Assembly (NCBI RefSeq): GCF_002797735.1
Contig: NZ_PGFG01000001.1
Span: 1,302,001 to 1,366,000, forward strand
Source of the DNA: Thermoflavifilum aggregans
Lineage (GTDB): Bacteria > Bacteroidota > Bacteroidia > Chitinophagales > Chitinophagaceae
DNA: 64,000 bases
Direction: 5' to 3'
Under the pieces are notes generated by a model, which was not told where the DNA came from, made no database searches, and was given only the letters and a program-made list of their open reading frames with translations. A program made the translations under genes and the position numbers. Below are positions 46,392 through 55,818 of this stretch, piece by piece (the first letter of the stretch is position 1; each line of letters starts with the position of its first letter).

Positions 46392-47675
46392 TTAAAATGC
46401 AGTAGCACCGCGGGTATCATCCAGATGGCGGATGATTTCTGTGGCAAATTCACTGGTATGCACCAGGGTGGCGTCTGACATTTGTTTATAAAAATCGATT
46501 GTTACCTTTTTCCGCATGATCGCCGTGGAAAGGCCACGGACAATGGCTCGAGCAGCTTCATTCCAACCCATATATTCCAGCATCATCACCGCGCTCAATA
46601 TCAGGGATGATGGATTCATGCTATCGGTGTTGGCAAATTGCGGAGCTGTGCCATGCGTAGCTTCGAATATGGCATGACCGGTATCATAATTGATATTGGC
46701 ACCGGGAGCAATGCCAATGCCACCCACAGCGGCAGCTGCTGCATCACTGATATAATCTCCGTTCAGATTCATGGTGGCAATCACCGAAAAATCCTGAGGA
46801 TTCAGCAACAGCTGTTGCAAAAAATTATCTGCAATGATATCCTTGATGATCACCTTGCCCTGTGCAGCAGCTATCTTCATGGCCTGATCAGCTGCTTCGT
46901 GGTTTCGTTCCTTTTTGATGCGTTCATATTGCAGCCAGGTAAATGTATGCTCTGCAAATTCCTGTTCAGCTACTTCATAGCCCCATTGCCGGAAAGCTCC
47001 TTCGGTGTATTTCATGATATTGCCTTTATGCACCAGGGTTACCGATGGCAAGCGATGCAGAAGCGCATATTGAATGGCTGCGCGTACCAATCGTTTGGAA
47101 CCGTGTTCGGAAATAATTTTAATGCCCAGGGCTGTATCATCGCTGAGCGATGGAGCCTGCAATTCCTTTCCCAGAAATTGTATCAATCGTCCGGATTCCG
47201 GCGAATGAGCCCGGTATTCAATACCGGCGTACACATCCTCCGTGTTTTCGCGGAAGATTACCATATTCACCTTTTCCGGATGAACAAGCGGAGAAGGTAC
47301 ATTCGGATACCATTTCACCGGACGCACACAGGCATATAAATCCAGCTCCTGTCGCAATGTAACGTTCAGTGAACGGAAACCTTCGCCGACAGGGGTTGTC
47401 AGCGGCCCTTTGATGGCAATTAAATAAGTCTTGCACGCCTCTAAAGTTTCCTGTGGCAGCCATTCACCCGTGGCGTGATAGGCTTTTTCACCAGCCAATA
47501 TTTCTTTCCATTGAATTTTCCTTTTGCCATGATATGTTTTTTCTACAGCTGCATTGATCACCCGCACGGTAGCTTTCCAGATATCCGGACCTATGCCGTC
47601 GCCTTCAATAAAGGGAATGATGGGCTCATCGGGCACCTGCAGTTTGCCATTTACCATTGTAACTTTTTCTGCCAT
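46392..47675 (-). CDS. icd: Isocitrate dehydrogenase, NADP-dependent
   Basis: TCA-cycle oxidative decarboxylation of isocitrate to 2-oxoglutarate. The ATG at 47675 ([18 protein letters not shown]) is preferred; an in-frame GTG at 47684 is possible. The substrate-binding segment [20 protein letters not shown] resembles that of E. coli Icd, with the regulatory Ser conserved. [28 protein letters not shown] covers the metal and cofactor region. [16 protein letters not shown] follows. The 427 residues match the 416-430 of the bacterial NADP type. The assignment to NADP is by family resemblance. Confidence 0.93.
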   Translation of the reverse strand: MAEKVTMVNGKLQVPDEPIIPFIEGDGIGPDIWKATVRVINAAVEKTYHGKRKIQWKEILAGEKAYHATGEWLPQETLEACKTYLIAIKGPLTTPVGEGFRSLNVTLRQELDLYACVRPVKWYPNVPSPLVHPEKVNMVIFRENTEDVYAGIEYRAHSPESGRLIQFLGKELQAPSLSDDTALGIKIISEHGSKRLVRAAIQYALLHRLPSVTLVHKGNIMKYTEGAFRQWGYEVAEQEFAEHTFTWLQYERIKKERNHEAADQAMKIAAAQGKVIIKDIIADNFLQQLLLNPQDFSVIATMNLNGDYISDAAAAAVGGIGIAPGANINYDTGHAIFEATHGTAPQFANTDSMNPSSLILSAVMMLEYMGWNEAARAIVRGLSTAIMRKKVTIDFYKQMSDATLVHTSEFATEIIRHLDDTRGATAF

Positions 47676-47728
47676 GATTGACACTTTTTAAAAATGCTTT
47701 GTATCAAAACAATTTTTGCTGTTTGTTG

Positions 47729-47759
47729 TTGGCATCACAGCAAAGGATGATTATCTTTA
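47729..47759 (+). promoter_or_regulatory. Candidate promoter of the reductase gene
   Basis: TTGG (47729-47732) and TATCTTTA (47752-47759), 19 nt apart, match the Bacteroidota promoter with one departure in each box. The start codon follows 20 bp later. Weak support. Confidence 0.35.
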
Positions 47760-47778
47760 TTATTCAAAATTAGGCATC

Positions 47779-48447
47779 ATGGAAGAACATATCGTCAAAA
47801 TTTTGTCTATTCAGCGTGTTACACACAATGTCAAGCATTATTGGGTGGAAAAACCGGCAGGTTACAGTTTTGTACCCGGACAGGCAACAGAGGTAGCTAT
47901 TCATAAACCCGGATGGGAACAGGAGCGCAGGCCTTTCACTTTTACCAGTTTAAACAGCTGGGACTTTCTGGAATTTACCATCAAAAGCTATCACGATCAT
48001 CCGGGAGTTACTCATCAGCTCGACAGCCTGCAACCCGGCGATGAGCTGATATTGCACGATGTATGGGGTGCCATTCAATACAAAGGAGAAGGCGTTTTTA
48101 TCGCTGGAGGCGCTGGCGTAACACCTTTTATTGCTATTCTCAGGCAACTACATGCTGATGGTAAATTGGGAAACAACATGCTTATCTTTTCCAATAAAAC
48201 GAAAGCAGATATTATTCTGGAAGATGAATTCCGCAAAATGCTGGGAGATCGTTTCATTAATACCCTTACCCAGGAACATGTAACCGGATATGATTATGGA
48301 AAAATTGATGCAGATTATCTGAAACAAAAAATCAAAAACTTCGATCAACATTTTTATGTATGCGGTCCTGATCAGATGGTGCAGGATATCAAAGCTGCTT
48401 TGCATAAATTGGGTGCATCCGAATCGGCTGTGGTGGTGGAATTGTGA
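47779..48447 (+). CDS. Ferredoxin/flavodoxin reductase-like FAD oxidoreductase
   Basis: 222 residues from the ATG at 47779 (MEEHIVKILSIQRV); the longer frame from 47716 adds an unrelated N-terminus. It has the FNR fold. The FAD-binding half contains FVPGQATEVAI and RRPFTFTSLNSWDFLEFTIK. The nicotinamide half begins VFIAGGAGVTPFIAILRQL near residue 112 and ends with FYVCGPDQMVQDIKAAL. No fused 2Fe-2S domain is present. It could reduce ferredoxin or flavodoxin; the partner is not in the window. Confidence 0.85.
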   Translation: MEEHIVKILSIQRVTHNVKHYWVEKPAGYSFVPGQATEVAIHKPGWEQERRPFTFTSLNSWDFLEFTIKSYHDHPGVTHQLDSLQPGDELILHDVWGAIQYKGEGVFIAGGAGVTPFIAILRQLHADGKLGNNMLIFSNKTKADIILEDEFRKMLGDRFINTLTQEHVTGYDYGKIDADYLKQKIKNFDQHFYVCGPDQMVQDIKAALHKLGASESAVVVEL

Positions 48448-48796
48448 GGGAAGGATGCCTTCTATATCCAGCTGATGCAGTTTTTTTATTTTTAACATCG
48501 GGGAAAATCCAGTGTATAGCAGAAAAAAATCCAGCATCTGAACTTATGATGTTTATGCGCATGGCATAAGCAAAGATCCAGATGAGGTTGTATGTTCGAT
48601 TTTTTGTGCACTCAATTTGCACAATAAAACAGGCTCATTTACCAGCCTGTTTTTTTATCAAAAAAATTTCTAAACTTACAGTTGGTTTGTTACTTCTCTA
48701 TGAAACACTGTCTTGCCACGACCCTTAGCCTTATGCTTTCCCCTAGTGGTATGCCTCTCGTGTTGCAATCTATTCCATCAAAAACAAGGATAGCTT
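48448..48796. other. Gene-free stretch before the CRISPR-Cas operon
   Basis: 349 bp with no credible gene. It contains the terminator at 48627-48652. The remaining 140 bp before cas6 should hold the cas operon promoter, but no clear TTTG/TANNTTTG pair is seen. Confidence 0.4.
48627..48656 (+). terminator. Intrinsic terminator upstream of cas6
   Basis: AAACAGGCT (48627-48635), an 8-nt loop, AGCCTGTTT (48644-48652) and TTTT after it. It insulates the CRISPR-Cas operon from the upstream reductase gene. Confidence 0.85.
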
Positions 48797-49477
48797 ATGA
48801 AAAAACTTCGAACCCTTCTTATCCGTTTTGAACAAGAATTACCTGCCTGGAAAACACCTGCCTTTCGGGGTGCTGTCATAGAAAAAGTAGGAAGAGACGG
48901 TATCCTGTTTCATCAGCATGCAGGGGATCAGGAATATGTGTACAGGTATCCTTTGATTCAGTACAAATCCATTCAGCACAAGCCGGCCATCCTTTGTTTG
49001 GGTGATGGGGTAGATGAAATTCATAAATTATTCGAAAAGAAATCCTGGGTTATTTATGTCAATGATGAAAAATACGAGCTCGTAGTAGAAAAGCTGAATC
49101 TGGGCAATATCACCATAAATGTCTGGAACAACAGCTATACATACACTTTAAGCAGATGGTTGGCCCTGAATGAAAAGAATTATGAAGTATACAAAACTAT
49201 GCAATCGGAGCTCGATCAGCTGGCTATGCTGGAAAAAATTTTGGTAGGCAATATCCTTTCTTTTGCCAAAGGCATTGACTGGCATGTGGATCGGGAAATC
49301 AAGGTTAGGATCCACGAATTGAAAGGTGTTAAAAAGCTGACTTATAAAGATGCACAGCTGATGGGATTTAATTTGGTTTTTTCCACCAACGTGTATCTGC
49401 CGGAATATATTGGTTTGGGCAAAGGTGTCAGCCATGGCTTTGGAGTAGTAAGAAAAATTCGTGAAAAGAAATCTTAG
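48797..49477 (+). CDS. cas6: CRISPR pre-crRNA endonuclease Cas6
   Basis: 226-residue RAMP-fold RNase expected to cut each repeat 8 nt from its 3' end and leave the ATTGAGAC tag on the crRNA. The N-terminal half is a ferredoxin-like fold (RTLLIRFEQELPAW). The C-terminal glycine-rich loop, YIGLGKGVSHGFGVVRKI near residue 202, is the RAMP signature. His residues in IDWHVDR and SHGFG are candidates for catalysis. It is the first gene of the operon and starts the type III-A set, 5 bp before cas10. Confidence 0.85.
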   Translation: MKKLRTLLIRFEQELPAWKTPAFRGAVIEKVGRDGILFHQHAGDQEYVYRYPLIQYKSIQHKPAILCLGDGVDEIHKLFEKKSWVIYVNDEKYELVVEKLNLGNITINVWNNSYTYTLSRWLALNEKNYEVYKTMQSELDQLAMLEKILVGNILSFAKGIDWHVDREIKVRIHELKGVKKLTYKDAQLMGFNLVFSTNVYLPEYIGLGKGVSHGFGVVRKIREKKS

Positions 49478-49482
49478 ATTCT

Positions 49483-50352
49483 ATGCCAAACAACGCTATA
49501 CATATGAATCCCCTGATTTATGCCTTAGCTGGATTATTGCATGATATTGGCAAATTCGGACAAAGAGCTGATGAGCCGAATTATGAAAAATCCACGTACT
49601 TATCTTCGATAGCTAAAAGGCTGATTGGTCAAATTTGCAAGCCTACGGATAGTGGATGGTATTCCCATCAGCATGTATTGTGGACCTACGAACTCCTGGA
49701 ACAAAACAGAACAAAATTTGTAAATGCAGGTCTTTCAACAGAATCCGAAAATTTGGTCAATCTGGCTTCCTATCATCATGTACCTAATAAAGACAAAGAT
49801 AGGATTATTACATTGGCCGATTGGTGCAGCAGCGGTTTAGACCGAAATTCCGATGCTTATCTGAAAAAAAATTCGGAACCCGAAAAAAAATTTAATTATC
49901 GTGATATACCTATTGTTTCAATATTTCAGAGCCTACATGCAGGAGATAGCAAATATGAAGATGGAAATCCTACTACCTATGCTTACCCTGTTCTGAAGTT
50001 CTCTTTGGATGACAAGATATTTCCTGTAGATAAAAACCAAATTAACGATAATTTTCACCGTTATCATCAGCTATGGGAAGAATTTGTGAAAGATTTTAAT
50101 GATTTGCCGGATTATCATAAGCCGCAGCCATTTATAGAAACAGTTTTTCATCTCTTGAAGCTTTATACCTGGTACATGCCGGCTTCCTCGATTGATTTTC
50201 CCAATCCTGTTAGTTTGTTTGAACACTGCAAGGTTACAGGAGCTTTTGCTCATTGCATTGCAGCTTACTGGAACCAACATCCGGATGCTTTTCAGGTTTA
50301 TGAAAATTATAAGCTGCATTTGCAGAATGGTCACTACCCGTTTAAATTATGA
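49483..50352 (+). CDS. csm1: Cas10/Csm1, N-terminal HD part (ends at an in-frame TGA)
   Basis: 289 codons encoding the HD nuclease and linker part of Cas10, the large subunit of the Csm complex. The HD motif is LLHDIGKFGQRADEP near residue 18, with further His residues in YSHQHVLWTYELL and ASYHHVPN. ADWCSSGLDR is the usual D-region after it. Near the end, SLFEHCKVTGAFAHCIAAYW is the conserved stretch before the first palm domain. The frame then meets TGA at 50350-50352, exactly before the segment that should read into SGIQKFIYNIS. The same frame stays open afterwards, so this is half of one interrupted gene. Confidence 0.9.
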   Translation: MPNNAIHMNPLIYALAGLLHDIGKFGQRADEPNYEKSTYLSSIAKRLIGQICKPTDSGWYSHQHVLWTYELLEQNRTKFVNAGLSTESENLVNLASYHHVPNKDKDRIITLADWCSSGLDRNSDAYLKKNSEPEKKFNYRDIPIVSIFQSLHAGDSKYEDGNPTTYAYPVLKFSLDDKIFPVDKNQINDNFHRYHQLWEEFVKDFNDLPDYHKPQPFIETVFHLLKLYTWYMPASSIDFPNPVSLFEHCKVTGAFAHCIAAYWNQHPDAFQVYENYKLHLQNGHYPFKL

Positions 50353-52215
50353 GCATGCAATGTAAGTGGTATTCAAAAGTTTATTTACAACATTTCAAAC
50401 AAAAGTGCAGCTAAAAGCTTAAAAGGGAGAAGCTTGTACATCCAGCTGCTGTTAGAAACCATTGCAAGGGAAATGCTGGAAGAGGTAGGAGCCAGTATCG
50501 TCAACGTCATTTACATAGCGGGGGGTAAGTTTTATTTGTTATTGCCGAATACAGATGAAGTAAATCAAAAAATAGAACTTTATTATACCAAACTTCAGGA
50601 GAAAATTTGGGAAGAACATAAAGAGCATATAGCTGTTTATATAGGAGGAATTGCCTTCAGGATGGATATGAAAGACAATAAAGAAAATGAAGACAATAAA
50701 GCGTATATTCAGATAGAAGGTGAAAATGAGCATCGCTCTGTTGGTGATTTATGGGGACTTTTGGAGCAACGCCTGGGCTCGGAACGACAAAGTCGATTGA
50801 AAAGACAACTTGTAGAAGATGAAAATTTTTACAATCAATTGTTTCAGGCGCATGGGGAAGGAGGCGATGTAAAAGTGTGTGCCGTTACAGGCTTGGAAGT
50901 AGAGGAAAAAGAAGAGAACCTATTAAACAAGGACGATGTGGAACAAGGAGATGAAGAAGAAAAAGTTTATGTATCACAACAGGTAAAGGAACAAATTCGA
51001 CTCGGTAAATCTTTAATGAATCACCGTTATTTGATTGGACTTAAATCACAAGAAAGAGATGCATTCCAGATGGGTGTATCCAGCTATTGGAAATTCATGG
51101 ACAAGTTACCAGCCAATTTGGATAATGTGAAAACCATTTTGTGCACCAATCAACCCGAATTTCTGAAGGAAATTATGAATGCTGTACAAAATAAGAATCA
51201 AATCAAAGATATCGGATTGGGATTCCGGTTATATGGCGGGGCTGAATTTCCACAAATCAATGGCAAAATCAAGACATTTGAAGAATTGGCCAGAGAAGAC
51301 AACGTGAGCAATCAACAGGAAGAAAATCAAAAAGAAAAGGTATTTACCCGATTGGGTATTCTGAGGATGGATGTAGATAATCTGGGAAACCTGTTTAAAT
51401 ATGGATTTGAAAAAAAGTTGAGTAGCTTTAGTGCATTGGCAACCTTAAGTACAGAGCTGGATCTGTTCTTCAGTGGTTACTTGAATACCCTGAGAAATCA
51501 AAATGAATACAGGGATCATGTGATTGTGATTTATAGCGGAGGAGATGATGTATTTGCTGTAGGCCGATGGGATAAAATAATTGCTTTTGCCAGTCAAATC
51601 CGGAAAGATTTCAGAAAGTTTGTTTGTCAACGGGAAGAAATCTCATTGAGTTGCGGTATTGCCTTGGTGAGGCCTAAGTTCCCTATTTCCAAGGCTGCTG
51701 ATATTGCCGGTGAGGCTGAAGATGCTGCCAAGAAATATGATTCTCAAATTAATAACCAGACATTTAAAAAGAATGCAATCAATTTTCTGGGGCTTTCGCT
51801 CAATTGGTTTCATGAATGGCCCTTTGTGGAAGACTGTAAGGAAGACCTGGTGTACTGGATTCAAAAGGGAATACTTTCCAAAGGTATCCTGATGAAAATT
51901 TTCCAATGGTATGATCAATATCAATTCTATGCAAACAGGCAAACAAGCCAGGCCCGGCAGCCTGCCAACAGTCAGCCTCTCCGCTGGAAATGGCATGCAG
52001 CATATTCGTTCGCCAGAATCGCAGCATCGGTTGAAAATGGCGACAAAAAGCAGGAAGTACAACAAGCTTGCGATGAGCTTAAGAAATTGTTGTTCTGTGG
52101 CCAATACCTGCCACTGACCAGCAAGAATAACGCAGGCAAGCCCTATCATCACATTGAATTTCATGCATTGGTGGTTGCCTGCCGTTGGGCAGAACTTATA
52201 TTACGTAACCTTTAA
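50353..52215 (+). CDS. csm1: Cas10/Csm1, palm and C-terminal part (same frame, after the TGA)
   Basis: The frame continues from the TGA with ACNVSGIQKFIYNISNKSAA, the usual start of the first Cas10 palm domain. A TTG at 50434 is the first standard alternative start codon, but starting there would remove this conserved segment. The cyclase-like palm motif GGDD is intact (VIVIYSGGDDVFAVG, around 51535), so cyclic oligoadenylate synthesis remains possible in principle. The zinc-finger region has only one visible Cys (VCAVTGLE). The C-terminal helical domain looks complete. Whether the two halves are made as one protein, two or none is open. Confidence 0.88.
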   Translation, partial: ACNVSGIQKFIYNISNKSAAKSLKGRSLYIQLLLETIAREMLEEVGASIVNVIYIAGGKFYLLLPNTDEVNQKIELYYTKLQEKIWEEHKEHIAVYIGGIAFRMDMKDNKENEDNKAYIQIEGENEHRSVGDLWGLLEQRLGSERQSRLKRQLVEDENFYNQLFQAHGEGGDVKVCAVTGLEVEEKEENLLNKDDVEQGDEEEKVYVSQQVKEQIRLGKSLMNHRYLIGLKSQERDAFQMGVSSYWKFMDKLPANLDNVKTILCTNQPEFLKEIMNAVQNKNQIKDIGLGFRLYGGAEFPQINGKIKTFEELAREDNVSNQQEENQKEKVFTRLGILRMDVDNLGNLFKYGFEKKLSSFSALATLSTELDLFFSGYLNTLRNQNEYRDHVIVIYSGGDDVFAVGRWDKIIAFASQIRKDFRKFVCQREEISLSCGIALVRPKFPISKAADIAGEAEDAAKKYDSQINNQTFKKNAINFLGLSLNWFHEWPFVEDCKEDLVYWIQKGILSKGILMKIFQWYDQYQFYANRQTSQARQPANSQPLRWKWHAAYSFARIAASVENGDKKQEVQQACDELKKLLFCGQYLPLTSKNNAGKPYHHIEFHALVVACRWAELILRNL

Positions 52216-52227
52216 AATGATATTTTT

Positions 52228-52626
52228 ATGTCAGCACCACAAACTCGAAACATTCAAACTCAAAATGAACCTCAAGATATCCCGATAAAATTGCTTGATG
52301 GTAATTTTACTGAACAAGACATCGAATGGCTTGAACGTTGGGGTGAAAAATTAGTTAAAGGTAATGTTAAAATGTCTCAATTACGAAAATTTTTTGCTGA
52401 ACTTAAGAGAATTCAAGCTGATTTTGATCGGCTAAAAAATAGAATAGTTTTTTTAAATCCCCAACTTGCCTATGCTGCTGGACGTAAAAAAGAGTTAGAA
52501 GATCTGAGAAAAGCTCTTCAACCATTAATTCTTGATATTAAAGGAGACAAAGTAAGGTTTGACAATTTTGTCCATGTTTTTGAAGTCATTATAGCTTATC
52601 ACAAATTATATAGTGAAGATGATTAA
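52228..52626 (+). CDS. csm2: Csm2, small subunit of the type III-A complex
   Basis: 132 residues, almost all helical. The family core is KMSQLRKFFAELKRIQADFDRL near residue 48, followed by LNPQLAYAAGRKKEL and FDNFVHVFEVIIAYHKLY. Csm2 lines the backbone of the effector complex beside Csm3 and contacts target RNA. It lies 12 bp after cas10 and 25 bp before csm3. Its presence marks the system as III-A and not III-B. Confidence 0.9.
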   Translation: MSAPQTRNIQTQNEPQDIPIKLLDGNFTEQDIEWLERWGEKLVKGNVKMSQLRKFFAELKRIQADFDRLKNRIVFLNPQLAYAAGRKKELEDLRKALQPLILDIKGDKVRFDNFVHVFEVIIAYHKLYSEDD

Positions 52627-52651
52627 TTCCTAATTTTTAAAATCTTATACT

Positions 52652-53338
52652 ATGAGACTGTATAAAAAATTAATTTTCAAAGGCACCCTTGAATTATTGA
52701 CAGGTTTACATATCGGTGATTCCAAGGAAAAACTTGAAATTGGTGGTGTAGATAGTCCTGTTGTTCGTCGAAAGGATAATAATCAGCCTTATATTCCCGG
52801 AAGCTCTTTAAAGGGTAAGATCAGATCCCTTTTAGAGATTAGTCAAGGGGTGGAAAATACATTTGAAGATCCAAGTAACCCTATTGGTAGATTGTTTGGT
52901 GCTTTATCGCGAAGTGGAACAGCTGGTAATCCTTCCCGCTTGATTGTGCGCGATGCATATCTTACTAAGGATTCTGCAGAAGCTATTGCAACCAGTGAAT
53001 ATACTGATATGCCATACACTGAGATCAAATTTGAAAACAAAATTGATCGTATCAGAGGTGTAGCTGAACACCCTCGGCAAATTGAACGCGTACCTGCCGG
53101 ATCCAGGTTTGATGTTGAGTTTATCATCAACGTAGTAGGTAATGATGAACAGGAAGCTGAAAAGAATGAAAATGAATTTCTTGGTTTGCTCCAGAAAGGT
53201 ATTAAACTACTTGAGTGCGATTATCTGGGTGGAAGTGGCAGCCGGGGATATGGAAAAGTGAAACTCGCTATCGATTGGGATAAACCTGAGGTGGTTAATA
53301 TTGTAGAAATGTTCGGAAACCCTATTGCTCAATCCTAA
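52652..53338 (+). CDS. csm3: Csm3, RAMP backbone subunit and target-RNA nuclease
   Basis: 228 residues. The N-terminal RAMP fold has LLTGLHIGDSKEKLEIGGVDSP; the Asp in GGVDSP (about D34) corresponds to the catalytic Asp that cuts target RNA at 6-nt steps in studied Csm3 proteins. IPGSSLKGKIRSLLE follows, and the C-terminal glycine-rich loop is GGSGSRGYGKVKL near residue 191. All key residues are present, so RNA cleavage by the backbone should be possible. Confidence 0.93.
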   Translation: MRLYKKLIFKGTLELLTGLHIGDSKEKLEIGGVDSPVVRRKDNNQPYIPGSSLKGKIRSLLEISQGVENTFEDPSNPIGRLFGALSRSGTAGNPSRLIVRDAYLTKDSAEAIATSEYTDMPYTEIKFENKIDRIRGVAEHPRQIERVPAGSRFDVEFIINVVGNDEQEAEKNENEFLGLLQKGIKLLECDYLGGSGSRGYGKVKLAIDWDKPEVVNIVEMFGNPIAQS

Positions 53339-53349
53339 TCATTTTTCTT

Positions 53350-54444
53350 ATGCAAATCGCTCATCAACTGGTAAAGTTATACTTTACCACTCCTTTACAC
53401 ATTGGTAATGAACGAAGCGATTATGTTTCATCTAATTTTATCATGCATAGCGATGCCTTTATGGCGGCCATTTTTCATGCTTGGTCTCGTCTGGGATACG
53501 GGAAACACATACCAGATAGTCCGGAGAAATTACCCGGATTTGCTATCAGCAGTTTGTTTCCGTTTGTGAATGCACCAGGAAATTCAAAATCATATTATTT
53601 CCTGCCCAAACCCAGATGGGGTTACAAGATTGACGATGATTTTAAAGATGGTCAAGAGAAACAGCCAGGACAAAACCAGTATGATATTTATCGAAAACAG
53701 CTAAAGAAAGCTGTGTATGTGGATTGGGACTTATTTCCAAAAATTTTACAGGAAAGTAAATTAAGTTCCGTCAATCTTTCAAATAGGTTAGGAAGTTATT
53801 TCTGGATAGGAGATGATGGTGTTCCTTTGGAAACTTTGCAAAATATTGTGCGATCACAGATTGTTCCCAGAGCTACTGTAAGCCGGTCAGGAACAGAAGA
53901 TACTGTTATTTATTATGTAGAACGCCATTATTTTAAGCCCAACCAGAGTGGCTTGTATTTCCTCATTTATTATGAAGATGAGGATAAGCAATTAAGGGAA
54001 AGAATAGAAAAAGCTATTTATTTCCTGGGACAGGAAGGGATAGGTACGGATCGCAATGTGGGAAATGGCAAGTTTAAACCAGAATTTTGTGAGCCGCCCG
54101 AGATGCAAATTGATGACTCCCGGCAAGGTTATGCTGTAAACCTGGGATTGTACCACCCTTCTTCATTTGGCGAACTGCAACACATGCTACATGAGAACAG
54201 AACAACATCCCAGATAAGTTATGAACTAATCAGGCGTTCCGGATGGCTCAGCGAGCCGTATCAGACCTGGCGAAAACGTGCAGTATATATGTTTTCTGAA
54301 GGAAGCGTATTTAAGCGTTTGTCGGACTCAGATAACAAGGTTATCACCATGGGAAGCAATGTGGATGTTAAACCACAGAATGTTCATCCGCCTATTCCGC
54401 ATCCGGTATGGAGATTCGGTAGAACTATTTTTATTCCATTTTAA
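53350..54444 (+). CDS. csm4: Csm4, RAMP subunit that holds the crRNA 5' tag
   Basis: 364 residues, longer than many Csm4 proteins of about 300. It begins with a RAMP fold, KLYFTTPLHIGNERSDY, and has MHSDAFMAAIFHAWSRL near residue 31, matching the HSD motif of the family. A glycine-rich region, LGQEGIGTDRNVGNGKF, is near residue 228. Csm4 joins Cas10 at the base of the complex and grips the 8-nt repeat tag. It lies 11 bp after csm3 and 11 bp before csm5. Confidence 0.88.
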   Translation: MQIAHQLVKLYFTTPLHIGNERSDYVSSNFIMHSDAFMAAIFHAWSRLGYGKHIPDSPEKLPGFAISSLFPFVNAPGNSKSYYFLPKPRWGYKIDDDFKDGQEKQPGQNQYDIYRKQLKKAVYVDWDLFPKILQESKLSSVNLSNRLGSYFWIGDDGVPLETLQNIVRSQIVPRATVSRSGTEDTVIYYVERHYFKPNQSGLYFLIYYEDEDKQLRERIEKAIYFLGQEGIGTDRNVGNGKFKPEFCEPPEMQIDDSRQGYAVNLGLYHPSSFGELQHMLHENRTTSQISYELIRRSGWLSEPYQTWRKRAVYMFSEGSVFKRLSDSDNKVITMGSNVDVKPQNVHPPIPHPVWRFGRTIFIPF

Positions 54445-54455
54445 AACATTCAACT

Positions 54456-55700
54456 ATGCCTGTGTTCCGTTTTAAGCTGCAGGTCATTACACCAGTTCAT
54501 ATTGGTATGGATAGAAGCAAGGATTATATTCCCGGATTTGATTTTATTTATCATAATGGTGAATATATAGTTTATTCCTTTAACAGATTAATTTCTCAGC
54601 TTTCACAAAGCCAACAGTTACAATCTTCAGTCTTAAATGCTATTTCAGCTTATTTATCAAATCCTGATCTGAAAGGGTTGATTGATTATATAAGATCTCA
54701 ACGTTTGGTTCAGCATGGTATAGAATTATATCGATGGCGTACATCTTATGGTAAAGAAAAAAAAACCATCAGGCGACATATACAGGATGGGATGGGAAAC
54801 TGGATCATTCCAGGATCTTCCCTGAAAGGAAGTATTCGAGGTATATTAGCTACCTATTTATACAGACTCCATAATTTATCAGGTGATATAAATGAGAGTC
54901 AACTATTTGGAGGAATTGATTTTAATCTCATGCGGTTTATTCATGTAACGGATTGTATTATGAAGACCGGCCAGAATAGAACAGCTCCGGTAGGGATCTA
55001 TCCCGTAAAAATTTTTTCAGGTGATATAGGACCTAATAATCAGTATGTAGGAAGGTGGAAAAATAAGGATAGACATGTCGATGAGTTTAACCCGTATGAT
55101 GATTTTGTTACTTATTATGAGATGTTGAAAGATGATCGTTTAGGATCGGAAGAACCGGCAGAGGGTGAATTCTTTATTCTTTGGGGATGGGATTCGGGTC
55201 AGTCAGCAAATTTTTTTAATAATAACATTAAAAATCATGTCCAGAATGTAGATTATATATTAAAGAATACCGATCCAGTATGGATAATCAAAACGATTCA
55301 GGAACATACTAATAGATTTCTGGAGAAAGAAATTTCCTATTTTGAAAATTTTCAAAATCAAGCCCTTACCGATGAGTCATTCTTTGATGAAATTGAATGG
55401 CTACGTCAAGAAAATAATAGGGATCAAAACAGTTGTTTGCTCAGAGTGGGTGCCAATGTGGGATGGCATAGTATAACTGCTGACTGGAAGAATTATGATT
55501 TTGTCAAAGAAAGGATATCAAGGAATCAAAAAAAGAATTTTAAATATCAATTAAAAACAAGAAAGATTGTTTTTGATCTAATTCCTTCACAAAATAATGA
55601 TGTAATTAAGAGGTTTATGTTACCTGGTTTTGTGAAGTTAACCTTGATTAAGGATCCTGTTTCTACCAATTGCTCGGATTCATCTTTATCCAAAAAATAA
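54456..55700 (+). CDS. csm5: Csm5, RAMP subunit at the crRNA 3' end
   Basis: 414 residues. The N-terminal RAMP fold has FKLQVITPVHIGMDRSKDY, and IIPGSSLKGSIRGILATYLY is near residue 115. Csm5 caps the complex at the crRNA 3' end and helps trimming of the guide in studied systems. Codon use from here on is more A/T-rich than in the metabolic genes earlier in the window, as in csm6. It is the last gene of the tight run; csm6 follows after 118 bp. Confidence 0.87.
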   Translation: MPVFRFKLQVITPVHIGMDRSKDYIPGFDFIYHNGEYIVYSFNRLISQLSQSQQLQSSVLNAISAYLSNPDLKGLIDYIRSQRLVQHGIELYRWRTSYGKEKKTIRRHIQDGMGNWIIPGSSLKGSIRGILATYLYRLHNLSGDINESQLFGGIDFNLMRFIHVTDCIMKTGQNRTAPVGIYPVKIFSGDIGPNNQYVGRWKNKDRHVDEFNPYDDFVTYYEMLKDDRLGSEEPAEGEFFILWGWDSGQSANFFNNNIKNHVQNVDYILKNTDPVWIIKTIQEHTNRFLEKEISYFENFQNQALTDESFFDEIEWLRQENNRDQNSCLLRVGANVGWHSITADWKNYDFVKERISRNQKKNFKYQLKTRKIVFDLIPSQNNDVIKRFMLPGFVKLTLIKDPVSTNCSDSSLSKK

Positions 55701-55818
55701 AAATTCATTGAATTATTTTATAAAAGCACGATACAAATTTTTATTCTATCAGTTTTTAACGATTATCTATGTTTTAAGATCTATATTTATTAAACTCATC
55801 AGGAAAAATCAAACAAAT

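Noticed and set aside
50350-50352. TGA in Cas10 as a selenocysteine codon
   Set aside because: The position is not a conserved Cys in the family, no selenocysteine genes are seen, and nothing suggests a redox role there.
55708-55818. Hydrophobic N-terminal extension of Csm6 from a TTG start
   Set aside because: CARF proteins begin at the KYIFVITIGTRD stretch, and the extension is intergenic sequence read in frame.
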